DNA from: Gaoshiqia hydrogeniformans
Lineage (GTDB): Bacteria > Bacteroidota > Bacteroidia > Bacteroidales > Prolixibacteraceae
Length of the DNA stretch: 64,000 nucleotides
Direction: 5' to 3'
Assembly (NCBI RefSeq): GCF_049347105.1
Contig: NZ_CP186334.1
Location: 3,968,001-4,032,000, forward strand
Part shown: positions 34,101 to 43,700 of the stretch, one piece after another
How positions within the stretch are numbered: the first letter of the stretch is position 1
Layout: each line of letters starts with the position of its first letter
Program-made: the position numbers and the translations under genes
The notes under the pieces: generated by a model
What the model was told of the DNA's origin: nothing
The model's input: only the letters and a program-made list of their open reading frames with translations
Databases searched by the model: none

Positions 34101-34849
34101 TTATGGGTTTCGGCTTTCAGCGAAAGCACTGTTTCAATATCCTTTACCTCGAAAAAATCGGGTTTGTCCTGCGTTTTCGGTGCAAATTGCTCTACCACCG
34201 GTCCCTGCACAAATGAGCAGTTATCTTTGTAGGCCGAAATAATTTTATTCGGGTTTTCTTTCGAAGTCTTTTTTATCAACTGGAAAAGAGACATCTCCTT
34301 CTCCACGCCGTCAACCACGAAAGTTCCGTTGAAAATCTTGTGCCGGCAGTGCTCCGAATTCACCTGTGAAAAACCAAACACTTCGCTGTCTGTCAGTTTA
34401 CGTCCCATCTTTTCAGAGACTTCGTTCAGGTAGCTGATTTCATCTTCGCTCAGCGCCAGGCCTTCCTGTTCGTTATACGCGGCAATATCATCAATTTCAA
34501 GAATTGGTTCCGGTTGTTTTTTTATGGTGAAAATTTCCTGCCCCAAGCCTTGGTACATTCGTTGCAACATGGGATCAAGACCAGCCGACTGACCGGGCAC
34601 TTCTGCAAATTCCTCGATGCGTGTAATCCCTGAAATACCCATATTCTGGGTAATTTCAACCGCATTGGTACTCCAGGGGGTAATCATTTCCTTTCGCGGC
34701 CCCACAAACCAGCCAGACAGTGATTCACCTTCAACATAAGTTGCTTCGCCAAACAGCCATACCAGTTTTTCAATGTCGGCACCAGCGAAAAAATTAGTTG
34801 ATTGAACAGCAATGACGCTGTTTTGAGGAGTTTTAAAGAATGAAATCAT
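31160..34849 (-). CDS. purL: Phosphoribosylformylglycinamidine synthase (FGAM synthase), large single-chain form
   Basis: Converts FGAR + glutamine + ATP to FGAM in purine synthesis. At 1229 residues it is the fused form with synthetase and glutaminase in one chain. Seen: GFSQVNSEHCRHKIFNG (about residue 160), KAETHNFPTTVEPFNGAATGTGGEIRD, the second half-domain (DVASGGMITTLLEM) and the C-terminal class I glutaminase with nucleophile Cys in GVCNGCQLVVE plus HGEGKFSFP. Complete. Single gene. Confidence 0.97.
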   Translation of the reverse strand: MISFFKTPQNSVIAVQSTNFFAGADIEKLVWLFGEATYVEGESLSGWFVGPRKEMITPWSTNAVEITQNMGISGITRIEEFAEVPGQSAGLDPMLQRMYQGLGQEIFTIKKQPEPILEIDDIAAYNEQEGLALSEDEISYLNEVSEKMGRKLTDSEVFGFSQVNSEHCRHKIFNGTFVVDGVEKEMSLFQLIKKTSKENPNKIISAYKDNCSFVQGPVVEQFAPKTQDKPDFFEVKDIETVLSLKAETHNFPTTVEPFNGAATGTGGEIRDRIAGGKGSLPIAGTAVYMTSYPRTEDARRWEQATEPRQWLYQTPEEILIKASNGASDFGNKFGQPLICGSVLTFEHFENYKKYGFDKVIMLAGGIGFGRKKDSLKDSPKKGDQVVLLGGDNYRIGMGGGAVSSVATGEFENAIELNAVQRANPEMQKRAYNAIRALAESDENPIISIHDHGAGGHLNCLSELVETTGGLIDTAKLPVGDPTLSQKEIIGNESQERMGLVMHAKDVDLLQKIADRERAPMYVIGKATGDMQFTFKNSKTGETPIDWQLAYMFGNPPKTVLTDTTEKAKFAGLAYDQAKIESYLEDVLQLESVACKDWLTNKVDRSVTGRIAKQQGAGKLHLPLNNLGAITLDYQGKSGFATSIGHAPVAGMADPAKGSVLSIAEALTNIIWAPMPDKLRSISLSANWMWPAKNPGENARIYEAVKAASDFACALGINIPTGKDSMSMTQKYKDDVVYAPGTVIISASGEVSDVRKIVEPVVVPDAGKPLYYIDFSSHSLALGGSAFGQIINKIGQDAPTVANPAYFVNAFNTIQSFIEDELILAGHDVASGGMITTLLEMCFSDNDSGLNLDLTGLGEEDSVKVFFNENPAIVIQAADAAKVEAGLTEAGIRFVKIGAPSAKRELTVKNFGQQFGLDIDSLRELWFKTSYLMDRKQSGEKLALERFRNYKRNELSYDFKNFTGKAADYGIDLKRRKPGDVKTAIIREKGVNGDREMAYMLYLAGMDVKDVHMTDLIAGRETLEDVNLIVFVGGFSNSDVLGSAKGWAGAFKYNEKARVALENFYKREDTLSLGVCNGCQLVVELGLIYPEHEKMPKMLHNESHKFESAFVSVEIAENNSVMLKTMAGMKLGVWVAHGEGKFSFPYAESEYRIPYKYANQFYPGNPNGSDYHAAAICSKDGRHLAMMPHLERAFGPWHWPYYPAARKQDELTPWIEAFVNAREWIRNYNK

Positions 34850-34894
34850 CTTGAATTTGTTTAAGATAAAACTGACATGTTATAAAACACGCCA

Positions 34895-34902
34895 CAAAGA
34901 TA
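34895..34902 (-). promoter_or_regulatory. -7 element of the purL promoter
   Basis: Minus-strand TATCTTTG matches TAnnTTTG about 46 bases before the purL start. The -33 element is weak. Confidence 0.4.
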
Positions 34903-35025
34903 AAAAAACCTAAAAAAGAATCATTTCACCAGACGCGAAAACACGACGAATGTGAATAATTCGGATAACTGGTTCAAACTGAATAATAACAAATAATTAA
35001 GAAATGTTAAAATTATCGCGGCTGT

Positions 35026-35056
35026 TTTGATATTAGTCGAAAGCTTGATAAATTGC
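35026..35056 (+). promoter_or_regulatory. Probable promoter of the DsrE-like gene
   Basis: TTTG (35026-35029) and TAAATTGC (35049-35056), a 6/8 match to TAnnTTTG, are 19 bases apart; the start codon is 20 bases further on. Confidence 0.4.
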
Positions 35057-35075
35057 CGCCCTCCAAATTTTTAAG

Positions 35076-35498
35076 ATGAAGAAATTTCTATTTTTTGTGC
35101 TGCTTGCCGTTGGAATTGTGATGAATACGATGGCCCAGACTTCGAAAAACAAAGACGACAACAGTAATAAATTGGCGGTTATCTGGTCGAGCGCCGATCC
35201 GGAAGTTGCTGAGAAAGTATGTTTCATGTACACCAAGAACGCCAAACGCCAGGGTTGGTTCGACGAAGTTGTCCTGATTGTATGGGGACCATCGGCCAAA
35301 TTGTTAGCCGAAGATGAAGATCTTCAGGCCGATATAAAAAAAATGATGGAATTGGGTATTGAAGTTGAGGCCTGTATGACCTGTGCCCATATGTACGGAA
35401 TTGTTCAGGAATTGAATGACCTGGACCTGGATGTAAAACCGATGGGGATACCACTAACCGCTTATATTAAAGAAGGTTGGCATGTGTTAAGTTTTTAG
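35076..35498 (+). CDS. Secreted DsrE-family protein
   Basis: 140 residues with a cleavable signal peptide (FFVLLAVGIVMNTMAQ). The mature part has the DsrE/DsrF-like fold pattern: LAVIWSSADPEVAEKVCFMYTKNAKRQGWFDEVVLIVWGPSAKLLA, and a possible redox pair in EACMTCAHMYG near residue 110. DsrE proteins handle sulfur relay, but exported versions are uncharacterised. A terminator follows the stop codon, so it is monocistronic. Confidence 0.85.
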   Translation: MKKFLFFVLLAVGIVMNTMAQTSKNKDDNSNKLAVIWSSADPEVAEKVCFMYTKNAKRQGWFDEVVLIVWGPSAKLLAEDEDLQADIKKMMELGIEVEACMTCAHMYGIVQELNDLDLDVKPMGIPLTAYIKEGWHVLSF

Positions 35499-35547
35499 GC
35501 CCCGGTTTAAACAATAGTTAAATTCGTAAGCTCGTTTTTGAAATAAT

Positions 35548-35569
35548 AGGTGGTGTGGCCACCTTTTTC
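35548..35569 (+). terminator. Intrinsic terminator of the DsrE-like gene
   Basis: AGGTGG (35548-35553) / CCACCT (35559-35564) with a 5-base loop and TTTTCT after the stem. Confidence 0.75.
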
Positions 35570-35577
35570 TATTTTTG
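35570..35577 (+). promoter_or_regulatory. -7 element of the tpiA promoter
   Basis: TATTTTTG matches TAnnTTTG; it directly abuts the preceding terminator and lies 49 bases before the tpiA ATG. Confidence 0.45.
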
Positions 35578-35626
35578 CGCCGATATTTTAAAATTCTCAA
35601 ATCACTATCCATCAAAATAAACAAAA

Positions 35627-36385
35627 ATGAGAAAAAAAGTTGTTGCCGGTAACTGGAAATGCAATACAACCTTACAGGAAGGTGTTGAATTAGCAAAAGC
35701 TGTAAGTGAACTGGTCGCTAAAGAAGGCGCCAAAGATGTTGTAGTTGTTTTAGGAACGCCTTTCACCCATCTGACAAAAGTTGTTGAAACTGTTGACTCC
35801 AACCGTATTGGCGTAGCTGCCCAAAATTGCGCAGCAGAAGCAAAAGGCGCTTTCACCGGCGAAGTTTCTGCGGCGATGGTCAAATCGACCGGCGCAGAGT
35901 TCGTGATTTTAGGCCATTCTGAAAGACGTGAATATTACGGCGAAACCAGCGAAATCCTGAATAAAAAGGTTGCCTTGGCATTGGCAAACGGATTAACCCC
36001 GATCTACTGCTGTGGCGAAGCCCTGGAAATCCGCAATGCCGGTACCCAAAACGATTTTGTGAAAACACAATTGGACGAAACGGTATTTCAGCTTTCTGCC
36101 GAAGATTTCTCGAAAATTATCATTGCTTACGAACCGATCTGGGCTATCGGAACAGGTGTTACTGCCAGCTCGGAACAAGCCCAGGAGATGTTGGCTTTTA
36201 TCCGCGGACTGATTGCCGACAAATTTGGCGCTGCTGTAGCTGAAGAAACGTCAATCCTCTACGGCGGAAGCTGTAGCCCTAAAAATGCCAATGAATTATT
36301 TGCCAATCCCGATATCGACGGCGGATTGATTGGCGGAGCGTCGTTGAAAGCCGAAGATTTTCTGGCGATCATCAATGCCTATTAA
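35627..36385 (+). CDS. tpiA: Triose-phosphate isomerase
   Basis: Interconverts dihydroxyacetone phosphate and glyceraldehyde-3-phosphate. N-terminal VAGNWKCNTT holds the substrate Asn and Lys, VILGHSERREYYGET the catalytic His, and IIAYEPIWAIGTG the catalytic Glu; LYGGSCSPKNANELF and GLIGGASLKAEDFLAII form the phosphate-binding end. The 252-residue length is normal. Monocistronic with its own promoter and terminator. Confidence 0.98.
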   Translation: MRKKVVAGNWKCNTTLQEGVELAKAVSELVAKEGAKDVVVVLGTPFTHLTKVVETVDSNRIGVAAQNCAAEAKGAFTGEVSAAMVKSTGAEFVILGHSERREYYGETSEILNKKVALALANGLTPIYCCGEALEIRNAGTQNDFVKTQLDETVFQLSAEDFSKIIIAYEPIWAIGTGVTASSEQAQEMLAFIRGLIADKFGAAVAEETSILYGGSCSPKNANELFANPDIDGGLIGGASLKAEDFLAIINAY

Positions 36386-36425
36386 AAAATATCATCAAAG
36401 TCACTTTTCAGGCGCAGAAAGAAAA

Positions 36426-36462
36426 AAATGGTGAATTCCGACTCCCGGGATTCACCATTTTT
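36426..36462 (+). terminator. Intrinsic terminator of tpiA
   Basis: AAATGGTGAAT (36426-36436) / ATTCACCATTT (36450-36460), an 11-bp perfect stem ending in T's. Confidence 0.88.
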
Positions 36463-36463
36463 C

Positions 36464-36471
36464 TATATTTG
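36464..36471 (+). promoter_or_regulatory. -7 element of the tRNA-Thr promoter
   Basis: TATATTTG, an exact TAnnTTTG match, 10 bases before the tRNA 5' end and right after the tpiA terminator. Confidence 0.5.
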
Positions 36472-36481
36472 CACCACGATT

Positions 36482-36554
36482 GCCTCTTTAGCTCAGCTGG
36501 TAGAGCAGCTCATTCGTAATGAGCAGGTCGCGGGTTCGAGTCCCGTGAGAGGCT
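36482..36554 (+). tRNA. tRNA-Thr (anticodon CGU)
   Basis: 73 bases fold into a full cloverleaf. The acceptor arm is GCCTCTT/GAGAGGC (one G-U pair), the D-arm GCTC...GAGC, the anticodon arm GCTCA-TTCGTAA-TGAGC with anticodon CGT in the gene, and the T-arm GCGGG-TTCGAGT-CCCGT. The anticodon reads ACG threonine codons. The discriminator base is T and no CCA is encoded. Confidence 0.97.
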
Positions 36555-36561
36555 CTCAATA

Positions 36562-36597
36562 AAAATCCCTTGCGGCCAATTGACTGCAAGGGATTTT
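36562..36597 (+). terminator. Intrinsic terminator after tRNA-Thr
   Basis: AAAATCCCTTGC (36562-36573) / GCAAGGGATTTT (36586-36597), a perfect 12-bp stem starting 8 bases after the tRNA. Confidence 0.88.
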
Positions 36598-36682
36598 CGT
36601 TTAATGATTTCCGGGGAACCGAAACAGTCCCGGGATCTTAAAGCTGATGATCAGGATTGTTAAGTTTTTCAGTAAATTACGA

Positions 36683-38851
36683 CTAAAAATCAGGATTCAG
36701 GTTTTCCCATTTCACCTTCCAGTTCCCGTCTTTCGGGAATCCGGGATTTTCCGTTGTACAGCCTTCCCACCCCGCGCACATCAGCGCAATCGCTTTCAAA
36801 AAGCCGCCGTTTCCGGGAAGGTAAATACGCAACCGGTCATCCTGATAATTATGGCCATTCTTTAGATAAGTATTTTTTTGCACATCCTTCAGTAAGGCCT
36901 CCAGAGCCAGCTCAGGCTCATGCAAACGGGTGGCGCACATGGCAACCATCGGGTAATCCCAACCCCAGGTATGCGGCCAGTCCCATCTTTCCATAATCAA
37001 TTTCAGGGTATTACGCATGGTCTCCTGATCAAGTTTTTCCCAATCGGGCAACATACCCAGGGCGCCCAATACCATCGGGTGGTCGCGCATGTTTTTCGGA
37101 TCGGTATAAGAATCGGGCGCATTGCCGACTCCCATATAAAGACCATCGATAGCCAGCGGGGCCGCCAGTTTGCTGCGGACCTCTTCCCATTTCGGATCAG
37201 GATTTTGCCCAAGTCGTTCTTTCCACTGTTGGGCAACCGTCAGTCCCCAATACCAGTAAGCCAGTTCAAAGGGCGGATCAACGGTTGTTTCCTTGTTCCA
37301 GTGTTCCTGGGCCGGAATCAGCGGCGGCGCTAAGCGGTAAGTGTTTGTTTCCTCGTCGAAGGTGGCGAAATCGGCCATAAAATCGGCTGTAGCAAAAATC
37401 AGATCAGCAAATTCCTCCATCACTCCCGAAGCCGGATCAGACCGGTACAGTTGCTCCGCCAGGTAAATCAGGTGAGGTTGCTGCCAGATCAGGTAGGAGC
37501 CCACTGACGAAGGACTGTTGATGCCATCGGGGCCAACCATTTTGGGCCAGCGTACTCCTTTGTAGCCTTGCAACCGGGTAAATTCAAGAGATTGCGGGTA
37601 AATGTTTTTGTAATATTTCAATTGACCAGCCATTTGTCCCTGACGTTGCCAGTTATAAAAATGAGCGCTGTGCCACCAGATCATTTCGAGGTGGAACTTG
37701 CCGTACCAACTGTTAAACGTCAGCCCGGTTTCCTGCGGAGGTAAATTACCCGAGCCGTTAATTTTGGTGAGATATTGCGACAAAACCGTCCGTCGTTCCA
37801 GTTCATTCGCCCGCGGGTCGGTGCATCCCGAAAAATCAACCGCGCCGCCTGTACTCCAGAAACCGGCCCAATACGTTTCATTTTGAGACCGGGTAGATTC
37901 GAAACCAGGTAATTCGTCCATAACAGGTTCCGGTGAAAACAGGCAGCTAAATTCGAATCGGCTTTCAGATGATGCCGGCTCCAGTACAAACTGATGCTGA
38001 CGGGGATTTTCAAGCTTCGCCTTGCCGTTCCAGCTTATTTTGGTCATATAATGATCGTCATCGAGCTGGCGGCGGATCAAAGCGGCGTTCGGGCCATCTT
38101 CTTCCAGGCTTGAAACATGCTTTTCGGGTGAATCCAGGTCATAACCCGCGTGGGTGTGTACCGCCGCCCCGTAAGGAAAGAGCCATTCCACCGCCAATTG
38201 GTTTGACTGAATGAAAGGCGATTCGATTTGAACCGAAATCAGGTCCTTCTCCTGATGGGCAAAAACCCGGACCTTCACCGGCGTCCCTTCAACCTCGAAA
38301 TCACTGGCCAGTTCACCATTCCAGAGGTTTAACCGGTGTTTGGGCAACTGCACATCGTCGATGGTGATTTCGTTGCCGTCGGCTTTCCGGATAACCAGCC
38401 TGATCAAGCCCAAATGCAGCCGGTGAGGGTTCTCCCTGAAATAATTCACGGCTGCAACCGCTCTCTGCGAAGAGCGCAACTGACTCTGATAGGGAATTTT
38501 GCGGCCATTCACATCGTGATATTGAAAACTTTCGGAGATATCGAAACCCCCGGTATTGGGAGAAGTATGCCAGCCCCAGTTCGACATGGTACCCAACGAC
38601 ACGCCGGCCTCATACTCTTTGTAAAATGTTTGCAAGCCGGTAAAATCGGTCGTAAAGGCAAAGTTGCCGTTGCCGACCGACAAGGAGGCCAGCGGATCAA
38701 ATTCTTCAATCAGCGGGTTATGACGGCTTACCAACGCATAGCGGTCAATGCCCTGCTCCGCTTTCCTGGGTTGACAGGAAGAGCCTGCCAGCATAATGAA
38801 CACGACACAAATTGCGCACATGTTCCACCTATTGAATGATTTTGTCTGCAT
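36683..38851 (-). CDS. Six-hairpin glycosidase-like lipoprotein of the pectin-type locus
   Basis: 722 residues. Lipoprotein signal with Cys26 in LAGSSCQPRK. The N-terminal ~330 residues look like a beta-sandwich (SVGNGNFAFTTDFTGLQTF), and the rest like an (alpha/alpha)6 barrel: LTFNSWYGKFHLEMIWWHSAHFYNW, GVRWPKMVGPDGINSPSSVGSYLIWQQPH, WDWPHTWGWDYPMVAM. This is the layout of GH65/GH95-type enzymes, but I cannot name the family. The glutamate in FHLEMIWWH is a candidate catalytic position. It follows susD after a terminator-like structure and has its own -7 element. Confidence 0.75.
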   Translation of the reverse strand: MQTKSFNRWNMCAICVVFIMLAGSSCQPRKAEQGIDRYALVSRHNPLIEEFDPLASLSVGNGNFAFTTDFTGLQTFYKEYEAGVSLGTMSNWGWHTSPNTGGFDISESFQYHDVNGRKIPYQSQLRSSQRAVAAVNYFRENPHRLHLGLIRLVIRKADGNEITIDDVQLPKHRLNLWNGELASDFEVEGTPVKVRVFAHQEKDLISVQIESPFIQSNQLAVEWLFPYGAAVHTHAGYDLDSPEKHVSSLEEDGPNAALIRRQLDDDHYMTKISWNGKAKLENPRQHQFVLEPASSESRFEFSCLFSPEPVMDELPGFESTRSQNETYWAGFWSTGGAVDFSGCTDPRANELERRTVLSQYLTKINGSGNLPPQETGLTFNSWYGKFHLEMIWWHSAHFYNWQRQGQMAGQLKYYKNIYPQSLEFTRLQGYKGVRWPKMVGPDGINSPSSVGSYLIWQQPHLIYLAEQLYRSDPASGVMEEFADLIFATADFMADFATFDEETNTYRLAPPLIPAQEHWNKETTVDPPFELAYWYWGLTVAQQWKERLGQNPDPKWEEVRSKLAAPLAIDGLYMGVGNAPDSYTDPKNMRDHPMVLGALGMLPDWEKLDQETMRNTLKLIMERWDWPHTWGWDYPMVAMCATRLHEPELALEALLKDVQKNTYLKNGHNYQDDRLRIYLPGNGGFLKAIALMCAGWEGCTTENPGFPKDGNWKVKWENLNPDF

Positions 38852-38885
38852 AAGTTGTTTTTTGAATTGAAAGTCAGGTTTCCTT

Positions 38886-38893
38886 CAAATATA
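38886..38893 (-). promoter_or_regulatory. -7 element of the glycosidase gene
   Basis: Minus-strand TATATTTG, exact match, 35 bases before the glycosidase start and just after the T-run of the terminator structure behind susD. Confidence 0.45.
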
Positions 38894-38897
38894 CAAG

Positions 38898-38990
38898 AAA
38901 AAAAGCCCGCAGATACCGGGGCAAAACATCGGAAAGTTAATTGAAGAATTCGGAAGGGGGACCCTTCGTCCGAATACGGTCAATCTGCGG
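38898..38990 (-). terminator. Nested terminator structure between susD and the glycosidase gene
   Basis: On the minus strand CCGCAGAT (38990-38983) pairs with ATCTGCGG (38914-38907), followed by GC and seven T's. Inside the loop ATTCGGA (38948-38954) / TCCGAAT (38969-38975) forms another hairpin. It probably ends most susCD transcripts. Confidence 0.55.
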
Positions 38991-39027
38991 ATGTTTCCTA
39001 CGGTATATGCGGACTTCAAAAAAATGA

Positions 39028-40749
39028 TCAATATCCCGGGTTTTGTGCTATATCAGCCTGATTCCGGTCGATAGCCGTTTGCGGAATCGGACGAAGGAAC
39101 TTGTAATTCCCGTCATCGCCTTTCATGTTTGACTCGCTGATTCCGTCTTCATTGTAGGCTACAACATATTCAATCAATTTATGGGTGCGTTTCAAATCAG
39201 TCCAGCGCACATACTCTCCTGCCATTTCACGGGCCCGCTCATCGAGGATGAAATCGATGGTCATATCGCCGGATGAGACAGCCATTGCCGCTTCAAAACC
39301 CGGCTTCACAGTTCCAGGCCGTAAACGCAGGGCGGTAATCATATTCGCGGCTTTATCGGGCTGGCCCGACATGACATAGGCTTCAGCAGCGATCAGATAA
39401 GCTTCGCCCAAACGGGCAACAACCACATCGTGCATACTGCATGTTGTGCTTCTGTTGCTAAGCGAGGTTTCGGAATAATCATCAAATTTTTTGATACACG
39501 GTACGCCGAAGTCCATATTCCGACGGTTGAAATAGCTTTCGGCAGCGCCGTTTGAAGGAGCAATACCTCCCTGGGCAATTGTTTTTGATATCAAGGTGTT
39601 TGCTTTGAGACCATAGGGGTCGTTTGCCTTCCATGCTGTAATATCGTCATCGGTTGCCCATGCCGGAGCATAGTAAATTTTTATAGGCGAAGTGTTCCGG
39701 GCGGTATAATAATCGAAATACCAGGTATGAAATTCCTGCATAAACGTTTGTTCGTAGCGCCCGTCTCCTTTGTGATAGAGTTGATGTAAACGCAAGAAAG
39801 GAGACAGATTACCGTCGATTGCTTTGTTCCGGGCATTTTCAGAACCACCCAGGTAGGCGCCAAATTGAGCTTGCTGATAGCTGCCGTCGCCGGAAGGATC
39901 TTCCACCGCCGAATAATCAAATTGAACAGACCAGAAAATCTCGGCATTATTTTCATTCTTAAAATCGAAAGCATTTTCAATCGATAAAGAGGGAGTTTCC
40001 CCGTTAATCGCCTGGAGGGCGTAAGTGGCTGCATTGGTGAAGTCGGACGCCTGCGCGATATTTTCTTCAAGCGATTCATACCCCTGACCATTTAACCAGG
40101 CCCGCGTAAGATATACTTTTGCCAGGAAGAAAGCAGCTGCCCGTTTGTTGGCGCGGCCTACCCCCGAAGCGCTTCTTTCGGGCAATGAAGAGTTTCCGGA
40201 AATGAGGTAAGTAAACTCATCAATAATAAACGAATAGATCGTTCCCAAACCGGTACGCTCATGGCTCATTTCGGCATAGTCGAACATTTTCGTATTTAGC
40301 GCTACTTCACCAAATTGCTGTACTAACTGAAAGTAGTACCAGGCGCGGATAAACCGGGCTTCGTCAATGTATTGTTTGCGCACGGACGATTCCTCGGTAG
40401 TTTCTCCGTAATGAATGACACTGTTAGCCAGCTGGATACCTTTATAACAGTTCTGATAAAAAGTCTGCACAATACCTTCGGTGGCTGTTAAAGCCCGGTA
40501 ATGGTTCATGATCACCCCCTGCGATTTTCCGTCGCCGTAAATATCGGTCCCCGCCGAAAACAGGAGGGGTTGTATATTGTATAAATCTCTCAGAGATGAA
40601 TAGGCAGCATTGGTTAAACTCTCAAAACCAGTAGATGTGGCATAAAAACCCGTCGTTGATTCACTGGAACGAATATCGGGCTCAAGAAAATCTGAACAAC
40701 CGGTGAACAGGAGTATGGCAAATGCCATGATCAAATATTTTAGTTTCAT
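39028..40749 (-). CDS. SusD/RagB-like outer-membrane glycan-binding lipoprotein (pectin-type locus)
   Basis: 573 residues. Lipoprotein signal with Cys18 (LLFTGCSDFLEP). SusD-like alpha-helical (TPR) scaffold: YIDEARFIRAWYYFQLVQQFGEVAL (about residues 126-150), RRAAAFFLAKVYLTRAWL-type block near 210, and the C-terminal RPIPQTAIDRNQADIAQNPGY, the classic RagB ending. It caps the adjacent SusC transporter on the cell surface and captures oligosaccharides. It lies 19 bases after susC, same operon. Confidence 0.95.
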   Translation of the reverse strand: MKLKYLIMAFAILLFTGCSDFLEPDIRSSESTTGFYATSTGFESLTNAAYSSLRDLYNIQPLLFSAGTDIYGDGKSQGVIMNHYRALTATEGIVQTFYQNCYKGIQLANSVIHYGETTEESSVRKQYIDEARFIRAWYYFQLVQQFGEVALNTKMFDYAEMSHERTGLGTIYSFIIDEFTYLISGNSSLPERSASGVGRANKRAAAFFLAKVYLTRAWLNGQGYESLEENIAQASDFTNAATYALQAINGETPSLSIENAFDFKNENNAEIFWSVQFDYSAVEDPSGDGSYQQAQFGAYLGGSENARNKAIDGNLSPFLRLHQLYHKGDGRYEQTFMQEFHTWYFDYYTARNTSPIKIYYAPAWATDDDITAWKANDPYGLKANTLISKTIAQGGIAPSNGAAESYFNRRNMDFGVPCIKKFDDYSETSLSNRSTTCSMHDVVVARLGEAYLIAAEAYVMSGQPDKAANMITALRLRPGTVKPGFEAAMAVSSGDMTIDFILDERAREMAGEYVRWTDLKRTHKLIEYVVAYNEDGISESNMKGDDGNYKFLRPIPQTAIDRNQADIAQNPGY

Positions 40750-40768
40750 ATCTTAATCGTCTTTTGAG

Positions 40769-43700
40769 TTAGAATTTAACATTTACACCAATTTGATAGG
40801 TTCTGGAGCTAACACCGCCCGAACCATCACTAATTTCGGCGTCGGCCCATTCCGGGTCAAAACCTTTGTAATCGGTAAAGGTGAGTGGATTCAGCACGTT
40901 GAGGTAAACCCGGAAAGCCGAAATTTTCGCTTTGGAAGTCAGGCTCTTCGGCAGGGTGTAACCCAGGGTTATATTTTTCACTTTGACAAACGAATTGTCG
41001 ACAAAATACTGACTGCCATCTTTGCTGTTAATCCAGAAAGATCCGGCTCCTGCATTATTCGCTCCCCCTGTCGGGAAAGGATAGGAACCATAATGAGTGC
41101 CGTTCTGAGAACTGATCGTCCCATTCTCTCCTAAAACAGGCGCCCCGTCGGGAATATAATAATCCATTTGAAGATGCTGTGTACCACGACTCGTGTAGCT
41201 GGCAAAATTTCCCATAAACGGGCTGTACACTTTACTTCCCTGCGACGTGTATATGCTAAAAGAAAAATCGAAGTTTTTATAATTGAGATTAGACATCAAA
41301 CTCCCGGTCCAGGTTGGATTTACATGACCTTGAATGGTTTTGTCACTCGGGTCAATCGTCCCGGATCCGTCCACATCTTTAATTTTCATTTCCCCTTCAT
41401 AAAACTTCGTCTTTTTCGTCGGATCGGCAGCAAATGCAGCTGCTTCTTCAGCGGTACAAACGCCGTCTAACACATAGCCGTAAACCACATCAATCGGCTG
41501 ACCGATAAACCACCAGTTCCCGGTCAGGTCTTCCTTGCCTCCGTTTAATTCAAGAATCTCATTCTTGTTCCGGGCATAGGTGAAGGATGTGGTCCATGCA
41601 AAATCTTTTTTCCGGATATTGACTGTCGTTAGCTGGACTTCAACCCCCTGATTTTTCACTTTCCCTACATTGCTCCAAATGGAACCGGTTGACGAGCCCA
41701 GTTCAAAGGGCGTATCCATCTCCATTAACAAATCTTCAGATATTTTGTGATAAGCATCAACAGAACCGAACACCCGGTTGTCCCAAAGTCCGAAATCGAT
41801 ACCGAAGTTAATTTCGTTTGTTTTTTCCCAGGTAAGTTCAGAGTTTGTCAGGCTATAGCCGTAACCGTTGGCAATGGTGTTGCCAAAATTGTAATAATAC
41901 TTGGTATCGGCCAAAGCGCGGGTGTCATACGGACCTACATGCGCGTTGTTTCCGGTAATACCATAACTGACGCGAAGTTTCAGGTTTGTTAACCAATGGG
42001 CTGCATCCATAAAACTTTCTTCGGACATACGCCAGGCCAAAGCCGCTGACGGGAACATCCCCCACTGGTTCTCTTTCTTGAATTTTGAACTGCCATCCCA
42101 GCGGCTGGAGATCGTGGCCAGATACCTTCCCTTATAATCATAATTCAAACGGGCAACATACGAAAGCATCGTAATTTTTTCGAAGTAACTACCTTGATTT
42201 TGAACAGTTCCGGATGAAAGATTATACCATTTTACATCAAAGGGCATGTCAACAACGGTCATGTTATTTCCTTCCATCGTTTGGCTGTAAACACTCACCA
42301 GCCCCAAGAGGTTAAAGTTGTGGTCGCCGATTTTTCTCAGGTAATTTGCCTGGGTATCCCAGGTGTACGAAAATACTTCGTCGCTGTTGTCTTCGGCATA
42401 ATTCGTTTTACCACGCCTGTTTTCGGTATCAACGCCATAAAAAATACCATTATGCTCTTTCGTGTACATCGGGGAGAAAGTGGTCTTTAAAACAACATCT
42501 TTTACCGGTGTAAACTGCAAATAAGTATTTGCCATCACGTAGTATGCCCGAACATCGTCGGTTGAATTCAGGCGGTCGACAACCGGGTTTAGCGTCGACG
42601 TCGGACCCCCTCCGGCAGGATATACTGCTTCATCTTTCCCGGGTTGAAGAATTAATTCGCCGGCATGTTCGCCTTCCCAATAATAGGCAGGCATCACGGG
42701 CGTCATGTTAAATCCGGTTTGCACCGATCTTTGGCTGCCTCTGTTTTGAAGTGAGGTGGCTAAATTGGTATTAAAACCGACAGTTAGTTGATCCGAAATC
42801 CGGGAATCGAAACTGGCTTTCATATTCCAGCGCTCATAGTTATCATAAATCATTCCTTTTTCGGACTGGTAACCGACCCCGACACGGTAACTAATATCTT
42901 TGCCGTTTCCTGAAATATTGACAAAGTGGTTTTGCTGCTGTCCGTCTCTAAGGACAATATCGGTCCAGTCGGTGTAGTTCTTGTCGGCATAAAACTGCTT
43001 GATCACCGGGCTGTCGCCACCCCAGAAATTCCGAAAATTGGCTTCTGTCATGTTCCAGCTTGTAGCGCCGGTGGCAGCGTTCATCGAAGAACTCACATAC
43101 CGGGAGAAACGATACTTCAGAAACTCATCGCCATCCATAAAATCGGGCATGTAAGCTGTTTTCTTCACCCCGAAATAGGCATCGTAGCTGACAATTGTTT
43201 TCGTTTTATCTGACAGATCGGTTCCCTTTTTTGTTGTAATCATCAATACACCGTTTGTGGCGCGCGATCCATAAATTGCCGTTGACGAAGCATCTTTCAG
43301 AACGTCGATTTTTTCAATATCCATCGGGTTCAGAAAGTTCATGTTGTCACACACGACACCGTCGATGACATATAAAGGTTCGCCACCCTGCATGGAGCTT
43401 TTCCCGCGGATCTGGATGCTAAATCCGTCGCCCGAACGACTGGAGACCTGTTGAATGTTAACACCGGCCACCTGTCCCTGCAATCCTTCCATCACCGAAG
43501 TGGATCCACGGGAAACAATGTCTTCTGATTTTACACTCCCGATTGAGCCGGTCAAGTCGCTTTTTTTCATGGTGCCATACCCAATCGCCACCACTTCTTC
43601 AATACCAATCGCATCTTCAACCAACACGACATGGATGCTTTGCCGGTTGTTCGATTGAATTTCCTGGGTTTTCATTCCTACAAATGAAAAAACCAGGACG

